This document shows, one piece after another, positions 33,661 through 43,799 of a DNA stretch of 64,000 bases (positions are counted from its first letter, which is position 1; each line of letters begins with the position of its first letter). Made by a program: the position numbers and the translations under genes. Location: NCBI GenBank assembly GCA_016722655.1, contig JADKIR010000005.1:1116001-1180000 (forward strand), given 5' to 3'. Under the pieces are notes generated by a model, which was not told the origin of the DNA, did not search any database, and saw only the letters and a program-made list of their open reading frames with translations. Source of the stretch: Cytophagaceae bacterium. GTDB taxonomy: Bacteria; Bacteroidota; Bacteroidia; Cytophagales; Spirosomataceae.

Positions 33661-34835
33661 TAGAAAACCTTTTCCAAATAATGTTCTTTTATTCCGAACA
33701 GTTTTTTTAATTCAGCGATTTCAAGAAGTTTCTTTTCCTTTATTTCTGGTTTTTCACCTTTAAATACTGCAGTTATCATAAGGTTTTTAGGAGTATGTTC
33801 TGACGATATAAATTCAAAGGCTTTTACCTGGTAACCAAATGCTTCCAAAACCAGACATCGGATAATATCTGTGATTGACTCTGCGGTACGTTCCTCAATG
33901 ATCCCATATTTTGAAAAAAGACTGACGGGAAATTCAGGTTTAAACTGCTTTCTGATTTGTTTGTGACAACAGGGTGCCACCATTATTACCGAAGACCCTG
34001 CCTTAATTCCTTTATAAATGGCGTCATCAGTGGCGGTATCACAGGCATGTAATGCCACCAAAATATTGATATTTGATGCGTCAAAACTTTCAATTGAACC
34101 CTGAACAAATTTCAAATTTTCAAATCTTGCTTTTGTTGCCAGATGATTGCATAAATCCACCATTTCCTGACGGTATTCTATTCCATGAATGAAAGGCGAA
34201 ATCTCAGTTTTTTCACTGAGAAAATGATACATCGCAAAGGTTAAATATCCTTTTCCGGAACCCATATCAGCTACCTTTACATCACCTGATAAGCCACTTT
34301 CCTGAACCGCTTGCTTATAAAACTCCAGATATTTGTTGATCTGGACAAACTTATCGGTTTTGTCTTTTTTTAAGAATCCATCTTCAGAAAACACACCTAA
34401 TAGCTTCAAAAATTCGATATTACTTTCCGGCAAAATCCTATTTTTGGGTCTGTTATGATTAGTTTCCACAACTCTGACCGGCAAATTCTCTTTTTTTATG
34501 AGCTTTGATTTTCCGTCAGGTTTATACTGCAAGTGATATGATTCTGTTGCACATAATAAATCGGCCTGGAGAAAACTCTTCCCTAACCAATTTTCAATCA
34601 AACTTTTAGCTTCTGAGTAAGAATAGTTTTTGGTTATGTCCTTTTGTGGATACTTGTAAACAAAACTCAAAAGTTTTTCCTTTTTACTCTGAAATATTTT
34701 TATCAGAACCGACTTATATTCATTATTTTCAGAACTTATTTTATTTACATTACTAATAATTAGTTTTGAAATTATATTTTTTTCAAAATTTTCTGAAAAT
34801 ATATTTATGAATTCTATTTTTGTATTCTCCGGCAT
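33660..34835 (-). CDS. SAM-dependent methyltransferase (Methyltransf_32-like)
   Basis: A 391-aa cytosolic protein. The C-terminal 200 residues are a class I methyltransferase: SAM motif 'VKVADMGSGKGYLTFAMY', acidic 'IHGIEYRQEM', then 'ILVALHACDTATDDAIYKGI' and 'IMVAPCCHKQIRKQF', which is the HACD...PCCH pattern of the METTL25/GSTCD-type family. The N-terminal half is a Lys-rich region of unknown role, with 'LLCATESYHLQYKPDGKSKLIK'. The substrate is unknown. It is 12 bp downstream of the M1 peptidase gene on the same strand, so the two are probably co-transcribed. Confidence 0.85.
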   Translation of the reverse strand: MPENTKIEFINIFSENFEKNIISKLIISNVNKISSENNEYKSVLIKIFQSKKEKLLSFVYKYPQKDITKNYSYSEAKSLIENWLGKSFLQADLLCATESYHLQYKPDGKSKLIKKENLPVRVVETNHNRPKNRILPESNIEFLKLLGVFSEDGFLKKDKTDKFVQINKYLEFYKQAVQESGLSGDVKVADMGSGKGYLTFAMYHFLSEKTEISPFIHGIEYRQEMVDLCNHLATKARFENLKFVQGSIESFDASNINILVALHACDTATDDAIYKGIKAGSSVIMVAPCCHKQIRKQFKPEFPVSLFSKYGIIEERTAESITDIIRCLVLEAFGYQVKAFEFISSEHTPKNLMITAVFKGEKPEIKEKKLLEIAELKKLFGIKEHYLEKVF

Positions 34836-34847
34836 TATTTTCCTAAA

Positions 34848-36476
34848 TCATTTTACTATAATGTAAAAATTCCGATCTACTTCCAGTTGCTTTCCAGCGA
34901 TAGAATGAACTTTGGAATCTTTCGGGTAAATCATCTTCTCTACGCCATCAATTTTTACTTTCAATGGCATATCAAATCCCTCAACCACATTATTCCACCG
35001 ATAAGAATAGCCTTTTTTCGTCTTTTTTAGTTCCAATTCCGGAATTTTTGTATTTCTTAAATATTGATCAAATACTTTTGAAAAATTTATGCCCGACTTA
35101 TCAGAAATATAATTTTCGATTTGTGCCGATTCTACAGTTTGATGATAAAAATCTTTATTTAATCCCCTCAAAATCTGCCTGAATTTCTCATCGTCATTAA
35201 TGGCGTGCCTGATAGTGTGCAGCATATTTCCACCTTTGGAGTACATGTCACCTGAGCCACTTTGATTTAAATTATAAACTCCAATTATGGGGCGATTATT
35301 CAGAATGGACTTCCTTGTACCTATTACATAATCTTCGCCTGCTTGTTTCCCATAATGATATTCAGTAAAAAGTGTTTCGCTATAATTGGTAAAGCTCTCG
35401 TGAATCCACATATCGGCGATATCTTTGTAAGTGATGTTGTTGGCAAACCACTCATGACCACTCTCGTGGATAATTATAAAATCCCATTTTAACCCCCACC
35501 CTGAGCCGGAAAGATCTTTGCCCAGATAACCGTTTTTAAATTTATTTCCATAGGTCACTGAGCTTTGGTGTTCCATACCCAGATAAGGTACTTCTACCAG
35601 CTTAAATCCGTCTTCATAAAAAGGATAGGGTCCAAACCAATGCTCAAAAGCTTTCAACATACGCGATACATCTTTAAACTGTGCTTGGGCCTTTTCAAAA
35701 TTGTCTTTAAGCACATAATAATCGCATGTCAAAAGTCCTTTTTCACCCTGAAAATCTTCATTAAAATGCACATAGTCTCCAATATTGAGGTTTACTCCAT
35801 AATTGTTTATGGGATTCCTTACCACCCAATCTACTGTGCGTTTGCCATCACTGCTCAGACACATTTTTTCAATTCTTCCATTAGAAATATCCCAAAGACT
35901 GTCGGGTACAGTTACCGAAATACGCATACTATCGGGCTCATCGTACATGTGGTCTTTGCATGGCCACCACACGCTGGCACCTAAACCCTGACATGATGTG
36001 GCGGCAAAAGTTTTACCATTTGCGTCGGTGTGCCAGGACAGTCCACCATCCCATGGGGCTCTTTTGGCTATTTGGGGCTTACCGGCAAAATAAACCTTAA
36101 GTTCTTTTTCATCTCCGATTTTTGCAGCAGTTTCGGTTTTAATAAAATATGCATTATTGCCTTTTTTTACAAATTGCAATCTTTTGCCATCTTGCTCAAC
36201 ACCAGTCATTTCCATCGGAATCTGCAAATCGATCTGCAAAATATCTCCTTCCTTAATTTTTTTATATTTGACAGTATTTACCCCTTTCAGGAATTTCTCT
36301 TTGGGCATCACTTCAACCTTTAGAGCATAATATTTTAAGTCCCACCAGGCACGCTCAGGAGTAATACTACCCCGCAGCGTATCATCAATGGTATAGGTCT
36401 TTTGAGCCATAGAACCAAAATAAAATAGGCCTGAACATAAATAGATGGCTGTCGTAATTAAAAATTTAAATTTCAT
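34848..36476 (-). CDS. M1 family metallopeptidase, exported
   Basis: A 542-aa zinc aminopeptidase-type protein. The start at ATG 36476 gives a signal peptide ending GSMAQ. The zinc site is H337-E-S-G-H341 with the third ligand E360 ('HESGHEWFANNITYKDIADMWIHESF' spans these). The exopeptidase motif appears as LGMEHQSS rather than GAMEN, as in other Bacteroidota exported members. It lacks the long C-terminal ARM-type domain of classical M1 enzymes. Probably periplasmic or surface peptide trimming. Confidence 0.9.
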   Translation of the reverse strand: MKFKFLITTAIYLCSGLFYFGSMAQKTYTIDDTLRGSITPERAWWDLKYYALKVEVMPKEKFLKGVNTVKYKKIKEGDILQIDLQIPMEMTGVEQDGKRLQFVKKGNNAYFIKTETAAKIGDEKELKVYFAGKPQIAKRAPWDGGLSWHTDANGKTFAATSCQGLGASVWWPCKDHMYDEPDSMRISVTVPDSLWDISNGRIEKMCLSSDGKRTVDWVVRNPINNYGVNLNIGDYVHFNEDFQGEKGLLTCDYYVLKDNFEKAQAQFKDVSRMLKAFEHWFGPYPFYEDGFKLVEVPYLGMEHQSSVTYGNKFKNGYLGKDLSGSGWGLKWDFIIIHESGHEWFANNITYKDIADMWIHESFTNYSETLFTEYHYGKQAGEDYVIGTRKSILNNRPIIGVYNLNQSGSGDMYSKGGNMLHTIRHAINDDEKFRQILRGLNKDFYHQTVESAQIENYISDKSGINFSKVFDQYLRNTKIPELELKKTKKGYSYRWNNVVEGFDMPLKVKIDGVEKMIYPKDSKVHSIAGKQLEVDRNFYIIVK

Positions 36477-36760
36477 GTTTATATGAGAAAGTTTGTCTCT
36501 GAATAAATTCGCTTTTTTATGCAATATAGAATTAATACGATTATCAATAGGAAAAAATGAATCAGTTTGAGGAAAAAAATTAAAAAGTTTTCAGATTTCT
36601 GTTTACTGATAATTGAGCTTATTAATACTTTTTGAATAAAAATATGAAAATTGTATTATCTAAAGACTTAAATGTATTTCAAGGGAAAAGCGAAAGGGTT
36701 TTATGATATTGAAAGGGTTTTTATGTGATTAGAATTATTATAAATAATCGAAAAAGGGGC

Positions 36761-36768
36761 TATTTTTG
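36761..36768 (+). promoter_or_regulatory. -7 box for pta-ackA
   Basis: TATTTTTG, a perfect TAnnTTTG match, 17 nt before the pta ATG, so the 5' leader is very short. No clear -33 box. The gap between the M1 peptidase start and pta (36477-36785) also holds an imperfect direct repeat of GAAAGGGTTTTATG near 36690-36722. Confidence 0.6.
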
Positions 36769-36785
36769 TGAAAAAAATAAGATAA

Positions 36786-38870
36786 ATGACCAAAGGAATA
36801 TATATAACCGCAGTTGAGGATCATTCCGGAAAATCGATGATTTCGCTTGGAATGATGCAAAAATTGTTGGGACAAATGCCCAGAGTTGGTTTTTTCAGAC
36901 CGATTGTAGAAGACGAACATGCTGACAATCACAGCCGCATAATGATTAATTTTTTTGGTCTGAAAGTTAAATATGAAGATACTGTAGGTTACAGTCGGGC
37001 AAAATTACTTTCATTGATAAATCAGGGAAAAACCGGAGAAGTAATAGATAATATCATTTCCAAATACAAAAAAATCGAAGAGCAAAATGATTTTGTATTG
37101 GTGGAGGGAACTGATTTCGTGGGTGAAGGAAGTTTATTGGAACTTGACTTTAATGTTTTGATAGCAAGAAATCTTGGACTACCGGTAATTCTGATTGGAA
37201 ATGGTGTAGGCAAGTCAAAAGAAGAGCTTAGCACTGAAATGCAGATGGCTTATAACAGCTACAAAAACAAAGATGTGGAGGTTTTGGCTATTATCAATAA
37301 TAAGATAAACGAACAAAATCTGGAAATCGCAAATAGTGCAATGAGAGAATTTCTTCCAGATTCTGTTGAAGTCTATGCAGTTCCAAGAATTGGCTCTTTA
37401 ATAAATCCTTCGATGAAAGAAATCGTAGATCTTCTTGAAGGAAGAGTGCTTTTTGGTCACGATTATCTCGAAAACCAGGTGGGATCAATTGGTGTGGGAG
37501 CCATGCAGTTGAGGAATTACCTTCCCCAAATCAGAGAAGACAATTTGGTAATCACACCGGGTGACCGTGCTGATATTATACTGGGAGTTTTACAAGCCAA
37601 TATTTCGAAAAATTATCCCAGAATTTCAGGGATCCTATTAACCGGGGGATTATTGCCGGAAGAACCAATTATCAAGCTCATCGAAGGTCTTCCCAACACT
37701 ATTCCGATTGCCTCCGTTGAAGAGGGCACTTTCCAGATTGCCAATAAAGTAGGTGCTATAAAGTCAAACATTTACGTTAACAGCTCGAGGAAAATCAGAA
37801 CATCGATTGAGGTTTTTGAGAAGTATGTACCTATCAGTCAGCTCCTTGATAAACTGATGAAGTTTGAAAACAAGATACTGACTCCGAGAATGTTCCAGTA
37901 TGACCTTGTCAGAAGAGCCAGCAAAAGTAAAAAGAGAATTGTATTGCCCGAAGGTTATGATGAAAGGATATTACAAGCAGCAGCAAGACTGATTGATAAT
38001 GACCTCGTGGATATTATTTTAGTTGGTGAAGAGGCAAAAATCAAAACCAAAGCCGCAGAATCAGGAATAATAATCAATTTCGAAAAGCTAACCATAATCA
38101 ACCCAATTGAGTATGTGCATTTTGAGGATTATGTCAATACCATTTATGAGTTGCGGAAACATAAAAATGTGAATATGGATATTGCACATGACCTTATGCT
38201 TGATGTTTCTTATTTTGGAACGATGATGATATATAAAGGTCATGCCGACGGTATGGTGTCAGGTGCTGTACATACCACACAGCATACTATAAGGCCTGCT
38301 TTGCAATTTATCAAAACAAAACCCGGTGTAAATATCGTTTCTTCGATATTCTTTATGTGTTTGGAAGACCGTGTATCTATTTTTGGTGATTGTGCCATCA
38401 ATCCTAACCCAACGGCTGAAGAACTAGCCGAGATTGCGATATCGTCAGCACAAAGTAGTTTGGCATTTGGCATTGAACCCAAAATCGCGATGCTTTCGTA
38501 TTCTTCAGGGTCTTCAGGCCAGGGAGAAGATGTTGACCGGGTGCGTGAGGCAACTGAAATTGTGAAACAAAAAAGACCGGATTTGAAAGTTGAAGGTCCA
38601 ATTCAGTATGATGCGGCCGTTGATATGCAGGTAGGTAAAAGCAAACTTCCAAATTCGGAAGTTGCAGGTCAGGCGAGTGTTTTGATTTTTCCAGACCTAA
38701 ACACAGGAAACAATACTTACAAGGCAGTTCAAAGAGAAACCGGAGCGATTGCCATTGGGCCTATGCTTCAGGGACTAAACAAACCCGTCAATGATTTAAG
38801 CAGAGGTTGCACTGTTGATGACGTTTACAATACAGTGATAATCACCGCAATACAAGCTCAGGGCATTTAA
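36786..38870 (+). CDS. pta: phosphate acetyltransferase
   Basis: A 694-aa enzyme of the long Pta type, converting acetyl-CoA and phosphate to acetyl phosphate. The N-terminal P-loop-like/DUF domain (1-220) starts 'GIYITAVEDHSGKSMISLGMM'. A DRTGG domain (about 220-330) has 'LVITPGDRADIILG', and the catalytic PTA domain (about 370-694) has 'RIVLPEGYDERILQAA', 'DGMVSGAVHTTQHTIRPALQ' and 'SYSSGSSGQGEDVDRVREAT'. It is followed 46 bp later by ackA. Confidence 0.96.
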   Translation: MTKGIYITAVEDHSGKSMISLGMMQKLLGQMPRVGFFRPIVEDEHADNHSRIMINFFGLKVKYEDTVGYSRAKLLSLINQGKTGEVIDNIISKYKKIEEQNDFVLVEGTDFVGEGSLLELDFNVLIARNLGLPVILIGNGVGKSKEELSTEMQMAYNSYKNKDVEVLAIINNKINEQNLEIANSAMREFLPDSVEVYAVPRIGSLINPSMKEIVDLLEGRVLFGHDYLENQVGSIGVGAMQLRNYLPQIREDNLVITPGDRADIILGVLQANISKNYPRISGILLTGGLLPEEPIIKLIEGLPNTIPIASVEEGTFQIANKVGAIKSNIYVNSSRKIRTSIEVFEKYVPISQLLDKLMKFENKILTPRMFQYDLVRRASKSKKRIVLPEGYDERILQAAARLIDNDLVDIILVGEEAKIKTKAAESGIIINFEKLTIINPIEYVHFEDYVNTIYELRKHKNVNMDIAHDLMLDVSYFGTMMIYKGHADGMVSGAVHTTQHTIRPALQFIKTKPGVNIVSSIFFMCLEDRVSIFGDCAINPNPTAEELAEIAISSAQSSLAFGIEPKIAMLSYSSGSSGQGEDVDRVREATEIVKQKRPDLKVEGPIQYDAAVDMQVGKSKLPNSEVAGQASVLIFPDLNTGNNTYKAVQRETGAIAIGPMLQGLNKPVNDLSRGCTVDDVYNTVIITAIQAQGI

Positions 38871-38916
38871 AAAAACAGATTGGTCGCATTAAATATTTTT
38901 TAGAAACATTTTTAAC

Positions 38917-40098
38917 ATGAAAAAAATACTGGTAATCAATACCGGCAGTAGCTCTCTTAAATTCTCACTCTTTGAAATGCCTTCTGAGGAGGTAATTGCA
39001 AGTGGAATAGTTGAAAGAATAGGCATGGAAGATGCGGTTTTTAGATACAAAAACCTAAATGGCAAAACTGAAAAATCCCTGTCAATAAAAAATCATTTTG
39101 CTGCCTTAAGGCTGGTTGCAGATCAACTTCTCGACAAAGAAAATGGCGTATTGCAATCTCCCGACGAGATTGATGCAATCGGGCACAGAGTAGTGCATGG
39201 AGGTAGCCTCTTTACCGATACCACCATAATTACTGACGAAATAAAATCAAAAATAAAAGAACTGTTTAGTTTGGCTCCACTGCACAATCCACCTAATTAT
39301 ACTGGGATAGAAGTTGCAGAGAGTATTTTCCCAAATTCCAAACAAGTGGCAGTGTTTGATACTGCTTTTCATCAATCCATTCCCGAAAAAGCTCACCGGT
39401 ATGCCATTCCTAATAATCTATATGAAAAAGATAATGTGAGATTATATGGTTTTCATGGAACAAGTCATAAATATGTAAGTCAAAAAGCCGCGGAATATTT
39501 AGGAAAACCCGATGCGAAAATAGTAATTCTGCATTTGGGAAATGGCTGTAGTGCAACCGCCGTAAACGCCGGTAAAAGTATAGATCATTCACTGGGTTTT
39601 GGACCGGTAACCGGTTTGATAATGGGAACCCGCAGTGGTGACCTGGACCCTGCGGTGGTTTTATATTTAATTGAAAATAAAGGACATACAGCTAAAGAAG
39701 TAAATGATATCCTAAATAAAGAAAGCGGAATGCTGGGCTTGACTGGTTACAGTGATCTACGGGAAATCGAAGCCAGATATATGGAAGGCGACCAGCAATG
39801 TAAACTGGCATTGGAAATGAACGCATACCGCATCAAAAAATATATTGGTGCTTATGCTGCAGCTATGAATGGCCTCGATGCCGTAGTTTTTACTGCCGGA
39901 ATAGGTGAAAATAGTGAGATTATCAGAGGTATGGTGTGCGAAGACATGGATTTTCTGGGCATAAAAATCAATAAAGAAGAGAACGATTTACGTAAGCCTG
40001 GAATAAGGGAATTGCAAACTTCAGATTCACAAGTAAAGATTTTGGTGGTTCCTACTAATGAGGAAGTTGAGATTGCCCGACAAGCGTTTGACATTTAA
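38917..40098 (+). CDS. ackA: acetate kinase
   Basis: A 393-aa enzyme making acetate and ATP from acetyl phosphate and ADP. It opens 'ILVINTGSSSLKFSLFE' (family signature 1), followed by 'IGHRVVHGGSLF', 'VFDTAFHQSIPEKAHRYAIP' (signature 2), 'YGFHGTSHKYVS', 'HLGNGCSATAVNAGKSIDH' and 'VFTAGIGENSEIIRG'. Normal length. Forms an operon with pta and ends at a strong terminator. Confidence 0.97.
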   Translation: MKKILVINTGSSSLKFSLFEMPSEEVIASGIVERIGMEDAVFRYKNLNGKTEKSLSIKNHFAALRLVADQLLDKENGVLQSPDEIDAIGHRVVHGGSLFTDTTIITDEIKSKIKELFSLAPLHNPPNYTGIEVAESIFPNSKQVAVFDTAFHQSIPEKAHRYAIPNNLYEKDNVRLYGFHGTSHKYVSQKAAEYLGKPDAKIVILHLGNGCSATAVNAGKSIDHSLGFGPVTGLIMGTRSGDLDPAVVLYLIENKGHTAKEVNDILNKESGMLGLTGYSDLREIEARYMEGDQQCKLALEMNAYRIKKYIGAYAAAMNGLDAVVFTAGIGENSEIIRGMVCEDMDFLGIKINKEENDLRKPGIRELQTSDSQVKILVVPTNEEVEIARQAFDI

Positions 40099-40120
40099 AT
40101 TACTATACTATTTATGTTAA

Positions 40121-40149
40121 AGCCTGGATATAATTCAGGCTTTTTTTTT
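40121..40149 (+). terminator. pta-ackA terminator
   Basis: AGCCTG (40121-40126) pairs with CAGGCT (40136-40141) over a 9-nt AT-rich loop, within a run of nine T (40141-40149). Confidence 0.8.
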
Positions 40150-40238
40150 GAAACTTCTGTTATTTTTTTGATATTGGCCTTCGATCGCCAAAAAAGCAAA
40201 TATTACTTCAAATATTGATTTTTCAATTAATATCCCAA

Positions 40239-42209
40239 ATGAAAACATTAAGATTTATACATTTATTTATTATTTTTTCTTTTTCTACCTTATTTGTTAA
40301 TGGCCAGGTTACGATCAACCAATTCCCTGAAAATTTACAATTATATGTCAGAAATGAAAAAAACATTTGCGAAGTAAAAGTCTCTGGTAAAATAACCAAT
40401 TCTTCATTTGATTTTGTATCGATAAAACTTTTCAAAAATGACTCTTTGCAATTAGAAGCTATCAGTTCCCCAACAGATTTCAATTTCAATATTCCCATCA
40501 ATTCGGAGCTATCTGAATATACGTTTGAACTTTACACAAAAAAAAACCAAACAGCTACATTAATAAAAAAGTCGGAAAAAGTCCTTTGTGGTGATGCTAT
40601 TCTTTTGTTGGGGCAATCAAACATGGCAGCAATGATAGGCACTGATGAATTTAATTCAAAAGAGTCAGATAGATTTATGAGAAATTTTGATTTTATTGAT
40701 TTAGAAGATACTACGGTTGCAAAATGGTACCCCTCAAAAAAACCATTTGCCAAAGTAGGAACAATTGGAAATTATCTGATGAAAAACTTAATTGACTCTG
40801 TTCAAATACCATTTATGGTTATAAATCAATCCGCTGGAGGAGCTAATTTAAGATGGATATTACAAAGAAACCCTGACAATCATTTTGATAAGAAATTTAA
40901 TTATGGTAAAATGCTTACACGGTTAAAAGAAAGTCAGGTATTGGACAAGATTAAGTATATGGCGTTTTTACAAGGAGAAGCTGAAGCTGGTAATTGGTAT
41001 ATAGATTGTGATGACTATCCCGGATATTTTGATACTTTCATAAAAAACATCAAGGAAGACCTTCCCGGTTTGAGAAAATTTTATGAATTCCAAATAAACA
41101 TCTTGATGGTTTCCGGGATTTACAATTACAATGAAAGGGCCAGCTACCTCAGGGAATTTCAAAGACAAACTAAAAATAAATATCCTGGCTTGGTTGAGAT
41201 TATCAGTACGGTTGGCACCGACTTTTACGACGGAATTCACTATCATACAGAAGGTTATGTCTCAAAAGCCAAAGAATTATCCGATTTGGTCTTGAGAGAT
41301 TTTTATGGCAAAACCTATACCGAAGGCATCGACCATCCAAATGTACAATATGCGTATTACAGTCCGGGAAAAGACTCAGTTACGCTGGTTTTTCAGGAAC
41401 GTCAGAAATTAAACTACCCGGTCACATATTTCTATGGCAATCATTACAGATATATGCAAAACTATATTTACATGACCATGGACGATTCACATTTAAAATT
41501 TAATCAACTAAACACCCCTGTTATTGCAGGATCAGGAATTGACAATAAAATTGTTCTAAAATTAAATGCTCCTCAAAATTTCAAATATATAACTTATCTA
41601 CCTGCTTGTTTTTCAGATATTTATAGCATCAGTTATAATGGCCCGCATTTTTTTAATCAGAAAAATTTAAAAGCTTTTTCGTTTTATTGTTTGCCCGTTC
41701 AAAATACCCCTCCCATAATTGATAGAATCCCAAAAAAGCCAGAAAACCTTACAACTTCAGGCGTAAATACATCACAGATAAATATTTCTTGGCGGGATAT
41801 TTCTTTAAACGAAGATTATTTTATTTTAGAATCATCAATTGATTCAATAAATTTTAATACAATTTACAAGGGAAATAACACATCAGCAATTGATAATGGT
41901 TTGACTCCAGGAAAGAAAAAGTATTATAGAATCAAATCATGCAATTCCAACGGTTGCAGTGAATATTCTGAAATTAAGAAAGCCTTTTCATTTGATAAGA
42001 TCAACTATAATTGTTTAAATTTTCAATATGAAGGCCTCTTGAAAAATTTAAGAAAAACAATCATTGCAAAAAAAATAATTACGGGTGCTTCACATCAACT
42101 TAGCGAAATTAAACTTGAGGCAGGTGAAATAATTGTTTTAAATCCAGGCTTTAGTTTCAAAGCAAATAATGGTAAAACCTTTGAGGCGGTTATTGAGGGA
42201 TGTCGTTAA
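40239..42209 (+). CDS. secreted SGNH/sialate O-acetylesterase-like protein with GCX C-terminus
   Basis: A 656-aa exported esterase candidate. Start ATG 40239; the signal peptide ends FVNGQ. After a beta-rich segment comes an SGNH-type hydrolase domain: nucleophile S127 in LLGQSNM, an oxyanion-type 'NQSAGGANLRW', 'FLQGEAEA', and catalytic D331/H334 in DGIHYH. An Fn3 domain follows (about 515-600). The end, 'VLNPGFSFKANNGKTFEAVIEGCR', fits the Cytophagales C-terminal module that closes in Gly-Cys-X, an apparent sorting tail. Probably removes acetyl or other acyl groups from external glycans (inference). Single gene. Confidence 0.85.
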   Translation: MKTLRFIHLFIIFSFSTLFVNGQVTINQFPENLQLYVRNEKNICEVKVSGKITNSSFDFVSIKLFKNDSLQLEAISSPTDFNFNIPINSELSEYTFELYTKKNQTATLIKKSEKVLCGDAILLLGQSNMAAMIGTDEFNSKESDRFMRNFDFIDLEDTTVAKWYPSKKPFAKVGTIGNYLMKNLIDSVQIPFMVINQSAGGANLRWILQRNPDNHFDKKFNYGKMLTRLKESQVLDKIKYMAFLQGEAEAGNWYIDCDDYPGYFDTFIKNIKEDLPGLRKFYEFQINILMVSGIYNYNERASYLREFQRQTKNKYPGLVEIISTVGTDFYDGIHYHTEGYVSKAKELSDLVLRDFYGKTYTEGIDHPNVQYAYYSPGKDSVTLVFQERQKLNYPVTYFYGNHYRYMQNYIYMTMDDSHLKFNQLNTPVIAGSGIDNKIVLKLNAPQNFKYITYLPACFSDIYSISYNGPHFFNQKNLKAFSFYCLPVQNTPPIIDRIPKKPENLTTSGVNTSQINISWRDISLNEDYFILESSIDSINFNTIYKGNNTSAIDNGLTPGKKKYYRIKSCNSNGCSEYSEIKKAFSFDKINYNCLNFQYEGLLKNLRKTIIAKKIITGASHQLSEIKLEAGEIIVLNPGFSFKANNGKTFEAVIEGCR

Positions 42210-42371
42210 TCTAAATATAATTCTTAATAAATATTCAAATAAAAAGAATAAAGAAAAAAACTCAATTTTTGCCTAAATAAATAAAATCAACCTATGCATA
42301 CCACTTATAGTAATAGGCGAAAAAGGAACGAAAATTACTTATTTTTGATTTAAATTAATAAACCTTTTAAA

Positions 42372-43604
42372 ATGATAAAATTAGCTTCAATCGCAATTAT
42401 CAGTTCGCTGATTTCAATAAACGCTTGTGGTAATAAGCAAATAGAATCTGCCAAAAACGAATCTTTGCCTGATACTACAATTGCCCCAGTTGAAACCAAA
42501 TCACCTAACTCTAACTACAAACCGGCATTTCCGGGTCAAACTAGAATTAATGGAACTAAAACAAAGTCGGCATATACTTTCAAAGTGTTAAGTGAAAAGC
42601 TAAACTCACCCTGGGGCATAGCTTCCTTACCTGACGGCCGTTTGATAATTACCGAAAAAGCAGGATTTCTTAGGATTTCGACCACCTCAGGGGTTCTAAG
42701 CAATAAAATCACTGGACTCCCAAAGGTTGACGAAAATGGCCAGGGAGGGTTATTGGGTATTGCTGTTGATCCTGATTTTGCTAAAAATCGAAAAATTTAC
42801 TGGGCATTTTCAGAGAATACCGGAAATGGAAATCATACCGCTGTAGCCAAAGGAACTCTTTCGGCTGATGAAACTAAAATTGAAAATTCAACTGTAATTT
42901 TTAGGTCTAATCCTACATATAGAGGGAATCTTCACTTTGGAGGTCGCTTGATTTTTGATCCGAAAGGAAATCTTGTCCTTGGAACAGGCGAAAGATCAGA
43001 TACGAAAACCAGACCAATGGCCCAGGATAATACTACAGCTTTGGGGAAAATCATAAAAATTACAACTGAGGGTCAACCTGCCCAGGGAAACCCTTTTGTA
43101 AATCACAATGACTACAAAAAAGAGATATTTTCTTATGGACACAGGAATGTTCAGGGGCTTTCAATAAACCCTGTAACCGGCGAGCTTTGGTCCAATGAGT
43201 TTGGCCCTCGGGGCGGTGATGAAATAAATCGGGTAGAAGCCGGAAAAAATTATGGATGGCCAACCATTACCTATGGTATAGAATATAGTGGAAGCAAAGT
43301 TGGTGAGGCAATACAACAAAAAAGTGGTCTGGAGCAGCCGGTTTATTATTGGGACCCGGTAGTATCGCCCAGCGGAATGACATTTTACAACAAAGGACAA
43401 ATAAGCGAATGGAACAACAATCTTTTTGTGGGCTGCCTTAGCGGAATGCATATTGCGAGACTGATAATCAAAGATAACAAAGTAATTGGCGAAGAGCGAC
43501 TTTTAGACCAGGAATACCAAAGGTTTAGAGATGTTCACCAGGGAAAAGACGGAGCCATATACGCAGTAACAGACCAGGGAAGGTTATATTATATAGGTAA
43601 ATGA
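42372..43604 (+). CDS. PQQ-dependent sugar dehydrogenase (Asd/YliI type), lipoprotein
   Basis: A 410-aa six-bladed propeller enzyme that oxidises aldoses using PQQ. Lipobox ends SINAC at residue 19. Motifs: 'LNSPWGIASLPDGRLIITEKAG', 'GQGGLLGIAVDPDF', 'LHFGGRLIFDPKGNL', 'YGHRNVQGLSINPVTGELWSNEFGPRGGDEIN', 'NYGWPTITYG' and 'PSGMTFY'. Length and order fit soluble aldose dehydrogenases; the lipid anchor is usual here. No pqq synthesis genes are in the window. Confidence 0.92.
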   Translation: MIKLASIAIISSLISINACGNKQIESAKNESLPDTTIAPVETKSPNSNYKPAFPGQTRINGTKTKSAYTFKVLSEKLNSPWGIASLPDGRLIITEKAGFLRISTTSGVLSNKITGLPKVDENGQGGLLGIAVDPDFAKNRKIYWAFSENTGNGNHTAVAKGTLSADETKIENSTVIFRSNPTYRGNLHFGGRLIFDPKGNLVLGTGERSDTKTRPMAQDNTTALGKIIKITTEGQPAQGNPFVNHNDYKKEIFSYGHRNVQGLSINPVTGELWSNEFGPRGGDEINRVEAGKNYGWPTITYGIEYSGSKVGEAIQQKSGLEQPVYYWDPVVSPSGMTFYNKGQISEWNNNLFVGCLSGMHIARLIIKDNKVIGEERLLDQEYQRFRDVHQGKDGAIYAVTDQGRLYYIGK

Positions 43605-43657
43605 TTTTTGTGAGAGAAATCATATTGGAATATTTTCTATCCTGATTCAAAATCCAT

Positions 43658-43665
43658 TAAATTTG
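43658..43665 (+). promoter_or_regulatory. -7 box for tRNA-Leu
   Basis: TAAATTTG, a perfect -7 match, 9 nt before the tRNA 5' end. A weak -33 (TTTC, 43634-43637) sits 20 nt upstream. Confidence 0.6.
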
Positions 43666-43674
43666 CATCAGGAT

Positions 43675-43755
43675 GCCCGGATGGTGGAACTGGTAGACAC
43701 GCTATCTTCAGGTGGTAGTGCCATTGGTGTGCAGGTTCGAGTCCTGTTCCGGGTA
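43675..43755 (+). tRNA. tRNA-Leu (anticodon CAG)
   Basis: An 81-nt class II tRNA. Acceptor GCCCGGA pairs with TCCGGGT (one G-T), the D arm contains GTGGAACTGGTAGACAC, the anticodon stem CTATC/GGTAG encloses loop TTCAGGT (CAG), there is a short variable arm, and the T arm contains GGTTCGAGTCC. The discriminator is A. CCA is not encoded. Confidence 0.94.
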
Positions 43756-43760
43756 CAAAA

Positions 43761-43793
43761 AGAGGTTCATCGGTATGATGAGCCTCTTTTTTA
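43761..43793. terminator. bidirectional terminator after tRNA-Leu
   Basis: An 11-bp stem (43761-43771 with 43777-43787, one G-T pair), loop GGTAT, then six T. On the minus strand it is also followed by TTTTT and serves the gene ending at 43800. Confidence 0.8.
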
Positions 43794-43799
43794 TTTGCA

